From contig NC_060961.1 of the NCBI RefSeq assembly GCF_910589235.1, positions 5,449,501 to 5,513,500 on the forward strand: DNA of 64,000 bases, in the 5' to 3' direction. A program made the position numbers and the translations under genes. This stretch comes from Vespa crabro (Eukaryota > Arthropoda > Insecta > Hymenoptera > Vespidae). Position 1 is the stretch's first letter. Each line of letters starts with the position of its first letter. Shown here one piece after another: positions 1-11,578 of the stretch. The notes under the pieces are model-generated. The model made no database searches. It saw only the letters and a program-made list of their open reading frames with translations, and was not told where the DNA came from.

Positions 1-264
1 AGGCATATTATTACGAAGAAAGAAATATAATCCTCTTATTTTCAGATCGAATTATCGATATAGCTCAAATTTGATTAAACAATATTTTTGTTTAACATGA
101 AATGATTATTAACGATTACATATATGTACATGACAAAATCTTTCGCTTGAAGCATGTGTGACTTCAGCGACAGGTATGGACAAAATATGAACTACAAGGG
201 CAAACGAGGAACTGTCTCTACAATTCATCTATCATATCAGCCTATAAGCTTGTATAGATTATAC

Positions 265-482
265 CTCTCTCGCACGTAACATCGAATTAGTGTAAATTAG
301 AATAATGTTAATAGACTGTGAACTCGCACTTTTCATTCTCTCACATTTAAATTCTTCTTTAATAGTGATGTCGCAATAATCCGTAATATATTCGACGCAA
401 TGCCTGTATGCATTTATTTTACGATATAAATGCATAAAGGGTAATAAATATAATTGATTCAAAGGCCCTATCCAAAGGTCCA
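265..482 (-). CDS. possible internal coding exon of an off-window gene
   Basis: Not recognised. On the minus strand a pyrimidine-rich stretch ending in TCAAG is followed by 216 nt of open frame that stops exactly at a GAGAG|GTAT donor. The 72 codons encode a mixed, protein-like sequence (it includes LYLLPFMHLYRKINAYRHC) with several Cys and no low-complexity content. There is no ATG at the start, so it would be an internal exon. The next plausible acceptor (near 223 on the minus strand) gives only a short continuation before a stop. It could equally be chance open frame. Confidence 0.25.
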
Positions 483-1310
483 CTTGAGAAAAATTAAAAT
501 CATTAATCTAGAATAATTGTCCAAACTTTGATGAAAATAAGAAACCACAGAAGAGTATTTAATTACAGCTGAAATTTTCATTTGAAACGAATAACACTCC
601 TTAACGATTTTTGTCTTCTTATTTTTGTCACGCAACGCTCGATCCTCTTAAGCTTCGCTTTATCGTCGATCGATAACGAAGAAATATACTTTATTCGGGG
701 AGTCAAGAAATGAAAAACTTCGTTACCAATCACCGTATGTAAAAGAGAGATCTACTTTTATTCCTCAATCGGTAATGAAGAAATAAACCTTGCCAAGAAA
801 TCTATTTTCTGACCATATAAAATAGGAATCTTCCTTGTAATAATACTTTATTATTAACAGACATCGTTATATAATTTATCACAAATATTATAAAAAAAAT
901 ATTTCTTCGAGTATTAAAAGATGTAAGAAATGAATGTCAAAATTTAATTATTTACTACAGTTCATCAATAAAGAAACAATTTAAGTTTATCAATAAAGAA
1001 GCTTCTACGTACAGTTCTATTTGAGCATAATAACATGAGGAATATAAAACAGTAATGTATAATACCACGTCTGCTGTACTTTTTGAGATCCCACCTCCTT
1101 TAGAAATACTATGTTAATTTTTTTGAATCAGAAAATAATTTAAAAAATTCAGCAAGTTAATTCTTCTATATTACACACAATTAGTGCTTTAAACAGTTTA
1201 GTATCGAGTTTCGAATCTTTAAATTTTAGTAAACATTGGACAAAAAGTTCTTTGGTATTTCTATTAGAAGGTTAAAGAGTTAAATATTACAATTATTGTA
1301 AAATTACGTG
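483..1310. other. intergenic, nothing recognised
   Basis: AT-rich sequence upstream of the ferredoxin gene. I see no coding segment, RNA gene or repeat that can be supported. It must contain the ferredoxin promoter and 5' leader, but no clear TATA box or initiator stands out. Confidence 0.5.
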
Positions 1311-2136
1311 ATGACGTTTATATTACGACCCTTAACGTTAAAGAGTACATTAAAAAAGACACTTTTATCAATTGATTGTTTCAATAAGATGAGAAATTCA
1401 TTAGTGCATACATCGAAACGTAAGTTTTACTCAAATATTTGCATTAACTCAGATGGCGTTATTGATAATTCTTGGTATTAGCGCGAAAATTATATATACA
1501 CACATATATTTTGCTAAAATAAAAAATAATTATGTTTATAGCGTTATTACATGGAGAATACGAAATGCAGGATCCAAAATCAGAAGCCGATATGTAGGTA
1601 AACTTAACATCTCACGTTAAAAATTTTTATTCAAATTATCAACTAATAACAAATTGTAATAAACATTCATATTTATTTTATGTACTTATTATTTTATACT
1701 CCAGAGTAAATATTACATTTGTGGATAAAACAGGAAAAAAAATACCAGTAAAAGGTAAAATAGGAGATAATGTACTTTATTTAGCACATAGATATGGAAT
1801 TGAAATGGAAGGGGCATGTGAAGCTTCTCTTGCTTGTACTACATGCCATGTATATGTACATTATGATTATTTAAATAAACTTCCACAAGCAGAGGAACAA
1901 GAAGAGGATCTATTGGATTTAGCACCTTTTTTAAAAGAAAATTCTAGATTAGGTATAATCTTCATATATTCTATAGAAATTATATTCATTTATCATTGTT
2001 CTTTTAAATTATACTTTAATATTTTATTTTAGGTTGTCAAATAATATTATCTAAGGAATTGGATGGTATAGTATTAGAATTACCTAAAGCAACTAGAAAC
2101 TTTTATGTTGATGGTCATACTCCAGCTCCACATTAA
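1311..2136 (+). CDS. Fdx2: mitochondrial [2Fe-2S] ferredoxin, Fdx2/adrenodoxin type
   Basis: Electron carrier of the mitochondrial matrix. Known members of this family take electrons from NADPH ferredoxin reductase for iron-sulfur cluster synthesis, and some for cytochrome P450s. Exons are 1311-1419, 1542-1593, 1705-1952 and 2033-2136; all junctions are GT-AG and keep phase, giving 170 aa. Residues 1-36 are rich in Lys, Arg, Leu and Thr with no acidic patch, as in a matrix-targeting peptide. The ferredoxin fold follows, with cluster ligands Cys92, Cys98, Cys101 and Cys138 in the pattern C-x5-C-x2-C...C, the EGACEASLACTTCHVY loop, and the acidic stretch EEQEEDLLDLAPF that docks partners. The C-terminus (RNFYVDGHTPAPH) matches the Fdx2 branch. 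I chose the ATG at 1311 because it supplies the targeting peptide; a second in-frame ATG at 1389 would remove most of it. Confidence 0.95.
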
Positions 2137-2243
2137 AATAGATATCATGTATAAATATATTTAATTAATTAATTTGTATATCTTAGCAAATGAATTTGCT
2201 AAAAAATATTCATAAATTGTATAAAAGATAGTTATATTATTTA

Positions 2244-2249
2244 AATAAA
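2244..2249 (+). terminator. likely polyadenylation signal of the ferredoxin gene
   Basis: AATAAA about 108 nt after the ferredoxin stop, in very AT-rich sequence. It is the first canonical hexamer downstream. In such AT-rich DNA the motif is also expected by chance. Confidence 0.4.
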
Positions 2250-4940
2250 TATGTTAATTTTCATAAATTAATATATTGTAATATATTTAATAATATTATA
2301 TGTAAGATGATTTATATTTATCTAATGTTTCATTGTGATACAATATATTTTATTTTTCATACAGCTGGATTATGATACATATTTCTTTAATTACAATGAT
2401 ACAAGATTTAAACATTTATGATACAATGAATCCGTGAATTAAAATCTTACTCGTTGATCTTGCAGCATTTACATTGTGAGTGAGAATCACGTAGAACAAG
2501 TTTTTACAATCTAATCTCACATCACTTGAGTGCTGCCACAAACGTTTAACACTTGTTTTACTTTTGGCAGGCACTTTTGCGAATTATCCCAGTTTGATAA
2601 TTTTTATAATAGCTTTGTGTGTATTTATATGTGCATATCCGTTAAAATTTATTTATTTGTGTAAATTTTTGCACATATCACTTTTGCCCACACGCACGCA
2701 CGCACGCGCGCACACATGCACGCATTCATATATTCATCTATTTGTATTAATGCTTATTATCACCAATATATTTATCATTCTTGTAGAAATTATATTATTT
2801 ATATTTTCTCCCGATTAATTGATTATTATGATACGATACTTTTAAGATGTGCTTCAATTACATTAAACACTCATACTAAATCATTGAGAAAATTTAAATA
2901 GGATATTTTTCAGGCACGCTTCATTTGTCAATCTATAAAAACCGTAATACACATATTTCTCATTTGGTATAGATCATCACAACAAACTTACAGAAAAAGT
3001 AACTTGTACTTTTCTATAACCAAACAATTGGTATTAATACATACCACAAGATTGGTAATATACGAATGATATCTATAATAGAAATTATAATGGAATACTA
3101 TGAAATCAATATATATTTTATAAGAAAAAGAATTAATTTAACAATTGAGTAATTGCGTGTTAAAAAAATACTTGCAATTATTGTTAATAAGTAAATTTTA
3201 AATTAGAAAGAAAAAAAAAGAGAAAAAAAAAAAAGAAAAACAAAAGAAAAATACCAAAGCTCAAGAGATTACATTTAGATTAAATAATATATGCATTACC
3301 AAATATAACTTATATTTTCGTAAAATTGAGAATAACTTTATTATGCATACGTATCTATAAATAGTATATCTAGCGTGCAAGTGTGTATTATTGTAAATGA
3401 AACATAGTTTTCTTTTTTTTTCGGACAGCAAATATTCATACAGAAAAAAATATTATCTTGATTGTTATCAGACAACTGAAAAATATTATAAAATAAAACA
3501 GAAAGAACGATCGTATTTATAATCTAATTTATGATTTTGCATGTATTAGTATATGATAAATAAGAAATCGTAAAAATAACGTAAACAATTATTATATTAA
3601 TGAAAATAAAGATGATGTATATATATATGTATATATATATATATACATTTTTAAATATACTTTAGAAATTTTTGTACTCTAAATTTAGGTTAAATGAAAG
3701 ATTATGAAATATTCGCAACTAATGAACAGAAGCTATTCATCATAATTATATTAATATCATTTGATATTTCTTTTTTTTTCCTTTTTTTTCTTTTTTTTTT
3801 TCTTAATCATAAGCATTGATTTGCTTTATAAATAGAATTAAATTCATTAATTGCTAATCAAAATAAGTATTTATGAAAACCTCAAAATTACTGTATTTAT
3901 TTAGGAACCAATTTTCTAATATGTTCTCTTTCTGCATTATATTATTATTTATATGTATACTATTTTAAAATGTAATCAAATATAATTATTAAGTAAATTA
4001 TTTAAAGATAGATATTCTAAAATATAATTAAAAATTGTGCATTCAAATGGACATAATGGAACACATCAATAAAATATTTACTAAAAATGGATGGATGTTT
4101 AAATCAGTGTTCATAAATATATGAACTACTATGGAAAAACGCTAGCCATCATATGACATATAACATTTAGATATTTCAATAAAAACATTCAAATAAAACA
4201 AGCATGTATGTACAATAATAATACAGATGTACATACTTTTTGAATTTAAGAATAATAAATTTTCATTTTAGGAGGAAAATACAAATAGTTGTTTTGTATA
4301 AACTTTTGATACTTATTTTTTATGGCATATGAGAAGCAATGCATAAACATTACTATATTAATAGACTAGAAATATTGGACATAACAAAGTATTAATTATT
4401 TAAATAAGCATAGACGTGTACTATTCTTAAAATACATTCTTTGTCACTTTGTACAATTCTAAAATATATCATGCATTGCTGTTATTAATGTTTGTAGAAC
4501 AATCACATGCTTGTAGTTTAATTATATAACAAATAACATATTTCTTGTAAATTGTTTCTACATATACATATGTATTGTTAGCAATTTTGTAGCAACCATT
4601 TCTTAAAAATAATATTGTAAATATTTTACAATATCAATAAGCTGATCATGAAGAACTATCTAGCACAACATTTTTAAGCTTTGGTTTAAAAAATATTTTA
4701 CAATCTCTATATATACAATAATTAATTCTCTTTATACATAGAGATGAATGTCAAGGTGATTTACATAATATGATAAACAAATATAAGAATCTTTGCGATG
4801 TTAAATTTGTGCTTAGCTGTCAAGTATAACAGCATGATCTATATTATGGCACTATTTATCTAAGAGTATCATGATTAAATGGCAAATCAATTTTTACAAA
4901 TATATAATCAGATCTGCAGGTATTTCTTCAACATGTCTTT

Positions 4941-4942
<2 letters not shown>

Positions 4943-4998
<56 letters not shown>

Positions 4999-5002
4999 TA
5001 TA
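4943..5002. repeat. (TA)n microsatellite
   Basis: About 25 TA units directly abutting the left end of the miniature transposon at 5009. Open frames of alternating Ile and Tyr over this tract are repeat artefacts. Confidence 0.9.
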
Positions 5003-5008
5003 CATACA

Positions 5009-5510
5009 TACAGGATGTTTTTCTTTTTCTGTCAAACTGCATTAGCATGTTTTACATAGGAATAAGAAAAAAAGTGTTATATAAACATACTTACAAATGC
5101 TTTGTTACAAAGTTATAGCAAAAATTAAATGAAATAATAACCGACTTATTGTTATTAATACGGTACTGTATTCGTTGCATGAAGAGTAAAGACAAATGTA
5201 ACACATGAAGATTTTTCCTGTGTTTATTACTTGACAACGTCGAAGGTCATCAATGTATCTTCTGTTATTATTAGACTTGTATTTTTCATGATTCTTTTCG
5301 TATGAAGAATATGCAGTTTTATATCTATGGCTACTATAATGAATAATAGTAAACATAATAGATCGCAATACCATATTAATAATAATTTAATTATTATTAT
5401 AACTTTTTAACAAAACATTTGTAAATCTATATTTAAATAAAAATTTTTTCGTATTTCTACTCGTAATTTATACTACACAATTTGATAAAAAAAAGTTGAA
5501 ACACCCTGTA
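5009..5510. mobile_element. TA-flanked miniature inverted-repeat element (Tc1/mariner-like)
   Basis: The segment starts TA-CAGGATGTTT and ends AAACACCCTG-TA. The two 10-nt ends are inverted repeats with one mismatch, and both sides carry a TA, the target duplication of the Tc1/mariner superfamily. The CAGGGTG-type terminus is common in such insect elements. The interior (about 480 nt) has no transposase; the 89-codon minus-strand frame inside shows no DDE motif. The inverted match is short, so identity is tentative. Confidence 0.45.
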
Positions 5511-6658
5511 TATATATATATCCTTCTAACATAGTTATATATAAAGGATGAAGATAATAATTATTGCTTAAGCTAGCTGCTTCTTAATTTATATAAGATA
5601 AAATAAATTGGATCTACTTAAAGAATTGATACTACTAAAATGAAGCAGATCATAAATATATTTACAAACTTTTAATAAAACTGACCTGCAAATAAGGAAG
5701 AATTTATCATTTTTTATAAATACTTTAAATATACAAAATTAATGCATATAATATACGAATAAATATCATCAAGAGAGCATAAGCATTAAAGAGAGCATTA
5801 AAATAAAATAGTTTATTATCATTAATAAGTATAAGTAAAAATTAAGATGATAATTATGAAATACTTTAAGTGCCATGAATAGTATTAAGAATCAGATCAT
5901 TATTTAAATAGTAATGTTATATTTTAATGTTCTTTTTTAATATGTCATTACTCTTTATTAAATAATATTTAGACAAATTCAATTAATGATTATAAATCTT
6001 TTCTTTACATCAGGCACTGGTCACAAATATTTGTATTTGTTTTATGAAGAAGTAGTATTTGTTAAATATTAGCTACTGTTTGCATCTTATGAGACGCAGC
6101 CAGCTTTTGTCAATCTATTTTTATCGATAAAATACATAAAAATACACATAATATGTTCTAAAATATCACAAAATTTGTACAGTATAGGCACCCATAAAAT
6201 GGTTTGCAACTTAGAAGATTATTCAATCACCTTGACAATAATTTTTTATATTTTTTAGGAAATCAATTATTTAAGTGACTGTAGCAGCAACATAGGATAT
6301 ATGCAAATATTGCAATGCTTTCCATCATATATTTTAACGAGATAATTTTCAACGGCTAATAAACGATAAATTCAGACCAATTTTACCTTATCTCAATTAA
6401 ATTTACATTTTCGATTTACTCTTGTTTCCCCACTTTATTACACGCTAATAAGGGCTAGAAAATTAGCAAATACTGGCTTCAACTTGTTTAGTATAATCAG
6501 AACTTATGAATAGAACACATTCTTACACTTTCATTCTGACAATCGCAGCAATGCTCGATTCCAGTGTGGACATTGTGCTTCTATACACACATTACATGAG
6601 GCAGAGAATATTTCAAACTGGGAATAAAAAGTTTTTGAGTCATTTCACAGCTGCACTC

Positions 6659-6706
6659 TCATAATTTACACTTCTCATAATTTACACTTCTCATAATTTA
6701 CACTCT
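6659..6706. repeat. three tandem copies of a 16-bp unit
   Basis: Three head-to-tail copies of TCATAATTTACACTTC, the last with one or two changes. It lies in the probable Spred 3' UTR. No function can be assigned. Confidence 0.8.
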
Positions 6707-6930
6707 TATAATGTACAACGCATAGTTGCTCAGTCCAATTGCTGCTATCCAAAGACCAATTGGTGGAAGTGTAAATACTATCTTACTTCCATCTTTCAAT
6801 CGTTTAATATACAGTTGTGACTAAACAATTCATACTGCTAATAAAGTATACAAAATGTACGGAATATACACAGTGTGAAGGCTAAATGCAACATCTTGTG
6901 CTCGTATCATTTTCTTTATCAGTTAGATTT

Positions 6931-7110
6931 TCACAGATGATGTTGGTGAATCAGTGCGTGTACTGGAAGCTGTCTGCCCCTTTGATACCTCTGACAACGT
7001 CCCATACTCAGATCATGACATTCATACACATTAGCGACTGCACTACGCGATGATGAAAACTTGGTTGACTCAACTGAGTATGGAGCAGAGGTATCAAAGG
7101 GATCCTCCAG
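6931..7110 (-). other. Spred: in-frame open extension after the Spred stop codon (readthrough candidate)
   Basis: Directly after the Spred TAA (7113-7111) the same frame stays open for 59 codons to a TGA at 6933-6931. The predicted peptide begins LEDPFDTSAPYSVES and ends LPVHALIHQHHL; it is diverse in composition and the DNA is clearly less AT-rich than the rest of the 3' region. A strong stem-loop begins 8-9 nt after the stop. Together these point to translational readthrough; there is no protein evidence here. A plain 3' UTR remains possible. Confidence 0.5.
6977..7102 (-). promoter_or_regulatory. large RNA stem-loop just downstream of the Spred stop
   Basis: In the Spred mRNA, 7101-7086 (CCCUUUGAUACCUCUG) pairs perfectly with 6993-6978 over 16 bp, with a further G-U pair at the base. 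After a small uneven internal loop, 7083-7075 pairs perfectly with 7010-7002 over 9 bp. The apical loop is 64 nt. The stem base lies 8-9 nt after the TAA, the spacing known for readthrough-stimulating RNA structures. It is far stronger than chance hairpins in this AT-rich region. Confidence 0.7.
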
Positions 7111-10100
7111 TTATTCCGTAGGATGATGACGACCTCCACACATTCCGCACGACATTCCACACCAATGAACAGCTCTGAGTGGGGGGTAAATCCATAAACA
7201 AGGAACGATCAGTGATAATAGTGCTAAACCAATCCATCTTCGTCCACATCCTTCTTCTGTACTACAGCTTAAATAAAATTATATATTAATTAAATTTTAA
7301 GTAATCATATAATGCTTTAAATTAATGTCATAAAATTTTCATATTATATAGAGAATTATCCAATATACAATAATATTAACGAATGATGATAAATGTCCAA
7401 ACTTACCTACAAGGATTTTGGGCAAAGTCACCTTCAGCATCGCTCATGCAATGATACAGCATACACTGAGCACATGATAAACAAGAAATTGTTGCTATTC
7501 CACGTCTAATAGGATCAGGTGCATACTCGCAAGATCCCCTAGGATTGTGCTGCTCAGAATATAATTCTTGGCAATGTTTACATCGTAACCGAAGATTACG
7601 TTTAATAGTATTTTTTGAAGGTTGAGACACTATAATGTCGGGTTTTTTCAAAGAACTTGCAGTATTGTGCCTGTCTAATCTATCACTTTTATGATCATCG
7701 ACGATGGGATATAAATATTCATGATTAACTGTTGTGAGATGCACATAGGAGTTATCAGATCCAATATCTGCAGTTGATGTTAAAGGATGTTGAGATAGTG
7801 GTACTTTGTTGGTAGATCCACCAATGTAATGAATAGGTTTGTATGAATCAAGAAGATCTGAACACTGAGAATGGTAATTAGGTACACGAACTACTCCACG
7901 AGATGTATCCGAAGATGGACGTGGATCTAGAGGATCCACAGGTAGATTTAAGGTCTGTAAAATCAAAGAAATATTAATTGAGTATCGAATACTTAATTTA
8001 AAATATTTTAGTTCTTACCATAAAAACATCTTCATCGCCGCCATCTGCTGAATTGGCGCACAATGTAGATTCCGCAAGTCCTATAATATTAATAACAAAA
8101 TACTAATAAATTTAATTATTTAATAATTGTACAGCTAACAATGATAGACTACATATTCTTTTGTACAGCTTACCATATGTACAATCCACATAAAAATGCA
8201 GCAAAATAACGAGCGCAACAAAATTAATAATTAATGATATATCACTATTTATTGTATATTTATTATTACAGATTTACTATTTAAGATAACAAAATAATAA
8301 ACTTGTATACTGAATGTGTTCTTAATAATAATTATTTGTCTATATATATATATATACACATATATATATATATATATATTGTTTATATATAAATAAATAA
8401 TATTTTTTAAATCTTCAGAATAAATAAATCACTTTATAATACTAAAAACACATTTTAAATACAAAGCATAAAAAGTAACACAGTATCTGTAATATAATTA
8501 ACATGCTTTAAAATTTAAATTATTAATATATATTATTAAAATCTTACCTTCCAATAATTCTTCTACCGCAGTACGTACACCTTTATCAAATGCTCTTGCA
8601 TCTGCTGCTGTTTGAAATGTTAATCCAAATTTTTTCTCTCCTGTTCGCCAATGGTGAAAAGTTGGCATTACCTTATTATATTCAAAATCCTTTTTGATAG
8701 TACAACTAAGAACAACCTACAAAAGTAAAGTATATATAAAAATATATTATAGTATGATAATAAAGCACTTAACATTATGATTTGCTATTAAAATACAAAG
8801 CTATATTTGTTATTAAAATACCAAGCAATATTACCGATTGATCAGTGATACGTTTCCCATAGATAAGATATTCGTGTTTTCTTTTTGTCGCACTAGGTGG
8901 AGAAGTACTAGATCCATGACCTTGTGCATTGACAGTTGTACTCGAAAGAGAATTGGTGGTCGAAGTTGTAGTGGTAATATTCGAAGTAGAGATGCTTGTA
9001 CCATTCGTGTTATTAGATTGATGTCCACCCACTGAGGTTGCTCTACGTCTGACTGAAACATTAGCTAAACCACCACCGCTCAGAGGAACCCATCCACCAG
9101 AACTGTCATCTCTTGTCATTACTTGGGCACGAACCCTCACTAAGTAGTTACCACTAAAAAAAAATAATCAAAGATCAATTTGAGAGAAATCTTACATTTA
9201 TTACTATATATATACAAAGTGTTTTCTAATAACAGGATTCAGTATTTAAAAATAAGACAAATAGTTCATATAAGTGTATGTCCAATATAACTATCTTTCC
9301 AAATTATAGTCAGTTTAATTTATCAACAGAATTAAAACAATTAAGATTACAAGAAGTACTCAAAATGACTACCTTTAACTTGAATACAGGTTTACATATT
9401 ATCATAGATTACTTGATTTTTTCAAAAATCTTAAGTAGTGCTCGAATTTACTAGCAATCTTGCTCAAAACATTGCTCAAAGTATCTTGACATTATTAATG
9501 GATGAATTTTAGATACTCCTAAAGTAATAATCAAATGGATTCAAATCTGGAGAGAAAGTTAACCAGAAAATAAGACTTGGACAGCCTGCTATTTTGCATA
9601 TTACTGCGTTAATAGCTCTAACATACAATACAAATACTTTACTTTCGCTCAGCACAAAATAAAAACCATATAACTCCTTATAACAGAAAAAACACGTGTC
9701 TATATTTATACATTATCAAGACCTTGTTTTTAAAATTTTATAAATCGATATTCAAGTAACTCAAAAACTAAGAAACTTAGAAAAAAGGTAATATTGGACA
9801 TATGTTTATATGAACTTTTTTCTCGTTTCTTGTACTAAATCCACCATTAGTAATACTTCTCACTTATTAGGAAATATCTTATATATAACAAGAAAAATTG
9901 TATCGTGGAAAAGAAAAATTTAACGAGTTTTATGTCAAATTCGCCGAACGTAATTGAAAATACTTTATATGCGAAACGACATCATAAAACGTGTCAATCA
10001 ATAAAATTATTAAAATTCGAAAAAGACATCCTTCCGAAAGTAAAAATGATAGGAAAGAAGGATTTCAATTTAAATGTATTTCATCTAATCACCGGTAAAA

Positions 10101-10387
10101 TAATGAAAGAATCGTCAGTGATACAACTACATAGCAGATGTTACACGCTGACATCGATTCAATGAATGAACAGTCAGCCATGCACGAACACACCGGATGA
10201 CACACCACACGTACGTAAAAAGGAGAACATACGACATACATTTACATCTGTAAATTCGTAGGAGGAGCGTTAAAAAGATAACGTGAGAGATTCCCGAAAG
10301 AGGGGGAATTTAACGGTCGTGAAAAAGTCGCACAATACGCATAAAAAAAAATGCAAGGGGGGGATACTATGGAAAGCGACACAGGAA

Positions 10388-10440
<53 letters not shown>

Positions 10441-10722
10441 GAGCAAGAGAGAAAGAAAGAAAGAGAAAGAAGAGTGAACGTCTCTTTGGACGATGTGTAC
10501 GAAATGCATACTACTTAAAACATAGTGGGGACGCACGGTCTCATAAAAAGCGCAGTAACGTAATGAATGTTTCGTCTTTCCGTGCGGAACCATCGTCCTA
10601 CGTAAAGTGGTACGATAGTATTAAAGAGAAAGAGCAAGTGAGAAGAGAAAGGGAGAGAAAGAAAGAGAAAGAGAGAGAGAGAAAGAGAGAGAGATTACTT
10701 ACTCCTCTGACGACTCTGTCAT
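7111..10722 (-). CDS. Spred: Sprouty-related EVH1 domain protein (Spred)
   Basis: Membrane-associated inhibitor of Ras-Raf-MAPK signalling; in known family members the EVH1 domain binds neurofibromin. Exons, in order of transcription: 10722-10703, 9153-8835, 8716-8548, 8080-8019, 7954-7407 and 7267-7111. All introns are GT-AG and phases agree, giving 424 aa. The protein starts MTESSEDGNYLVRVRAQVMT, then TRDDSSGGW, the EVH1 hallmark; EVH1 continues through GKRITDQSVVLSC and PTFHHWRTGEKKFGLTFQ to about residue 170. A Ser/Thr-rich insert of about 50 residues (about 46-97) splits the EVH1. The Cys-rich Sprouty domain fills about 312-420 (CKHCQELYSEQHNPRGSCEY, CLSCAQCMLYHCMSD, CMSDAEGDFAQNPC, CGMSCGMCGG). 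The middle part resembles a KIT-binding linker only loosely. The start codon is fixed by a 20-nt first exon that joins in phase. The stop is TAA-C followed by an open extension and stem-loop. Confidence 0.95.
9154..10702 (-). other. first intron of Spred
   Basis: GT-AG intron of 1.55 kb. It contains a (GA)n tract at about 10388-10440 and a second GA-rich stretch at about 10640-10695. A 107-codon minus-strand frame here is encoded mostly by the GA repeat and is not a gene. No other feature seen. Confidence 0.8.
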
Positions 10723-11040
10723 GATTCGAGCAGTCGAAGCCTTTACTCAATGCCCACTTTTTCCCACACTTCACCATTTTCGTTGCATTGAAAAGACATT
10801 CGGTCGCGATTCTGTTTGTGGAGCTTTTTTAGGCTAGTGCCAAGCACAGGAAGCGCCCCAGACCTCCTCCCTCTCGCAGTCCCCGTAGAGTTCATCCCCA
10901 CGCCTGACCTCAGACGACGAACAGTCCACGCCTGCTCCCTTTCGCATCCTCGATCGCGCATTTCATTTTAAAGCCAAATCCATCTCCAACCTGTTCTCCG
11001 ACGATCGTCGTAAATAGGATGAGAAAGGAAATACACTAAC

Positions 11041-11082
<42 letters not shown>

Positions 11083-11540
11083 CGTATACGTATATATGTT
11101 AAAATGTGTATGTATGTATCTATGATGTATGTAGTATATATATGTATATATATATATATGTCTACGTAAATGTGGATAACAGAAAGGAAGGAAGGACGAC
11201 GAAGACGATCCTCGATGAACGATCGTCGCTTACAAACGTGAATTTTCTCTCGACCGCGACGTGACACTTGCGAGGAATATGTGTACTAGTCGAATAGAAT
11301 CGAGACAAGCGAACACCCGTACACCGCCACCCGCCACCCGCCACCAAAGCCGCCACCACCGTCGCCGTCACCGCCACCTCGCATACACGCGCACACGCAC
11401 ACTCCTTTGCCCCACAGATGCAATTGACTATATAGTGAATATATCGACTCTTACGGTGGAAGCCACCGGTCTCTGCGCAACAGGATTCATTCATCGATGT
11501 TCGCTCACGCTCTAGACAAGGAGAAAGAGAGATAGAGAGT

Positions 11541-11578
<38 letters not shown>

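Larger units (their letters stand above)
2250..6930. other. 3' intergenic region between the ferredoxin and Spred genes
   Basis: About 4.7 kb of AT-rich sequence lying between two genes that converge, so it should hold the 3' UTR of Spred (minus strand) and the end of the ferredoxin transcript. It holds a short CA-rich tract (2690-2715), A- and T-rich runs, a TA repeat and a miniature transposon. TTTATT on the plus strand (AATAAA for Spred) occurs several times, for example near 6434 and 5950, so the Spred 3' end cannot be fixed. No coding exon is visible. Confidence 0.5.

Noticed and set aside
2134..2160. Readthrough after the ferredoxin stop
   Set aside because: The frame closes after five codons and there is no stem.
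2461..2540. Hairpin-like segment with GCAGCA/TGCTGC and GTGA/TCAC arms
   Set aside because: Short stems with large internal loops; it does not look like a microRNA precursor and matches no microRNA I know.
6085..6115. CGCAGCCAGCTTTTG, similar to the miR-2 family core
   Set aside because: The seed is not intact and no opposite arm is present for a precursor hairpin.
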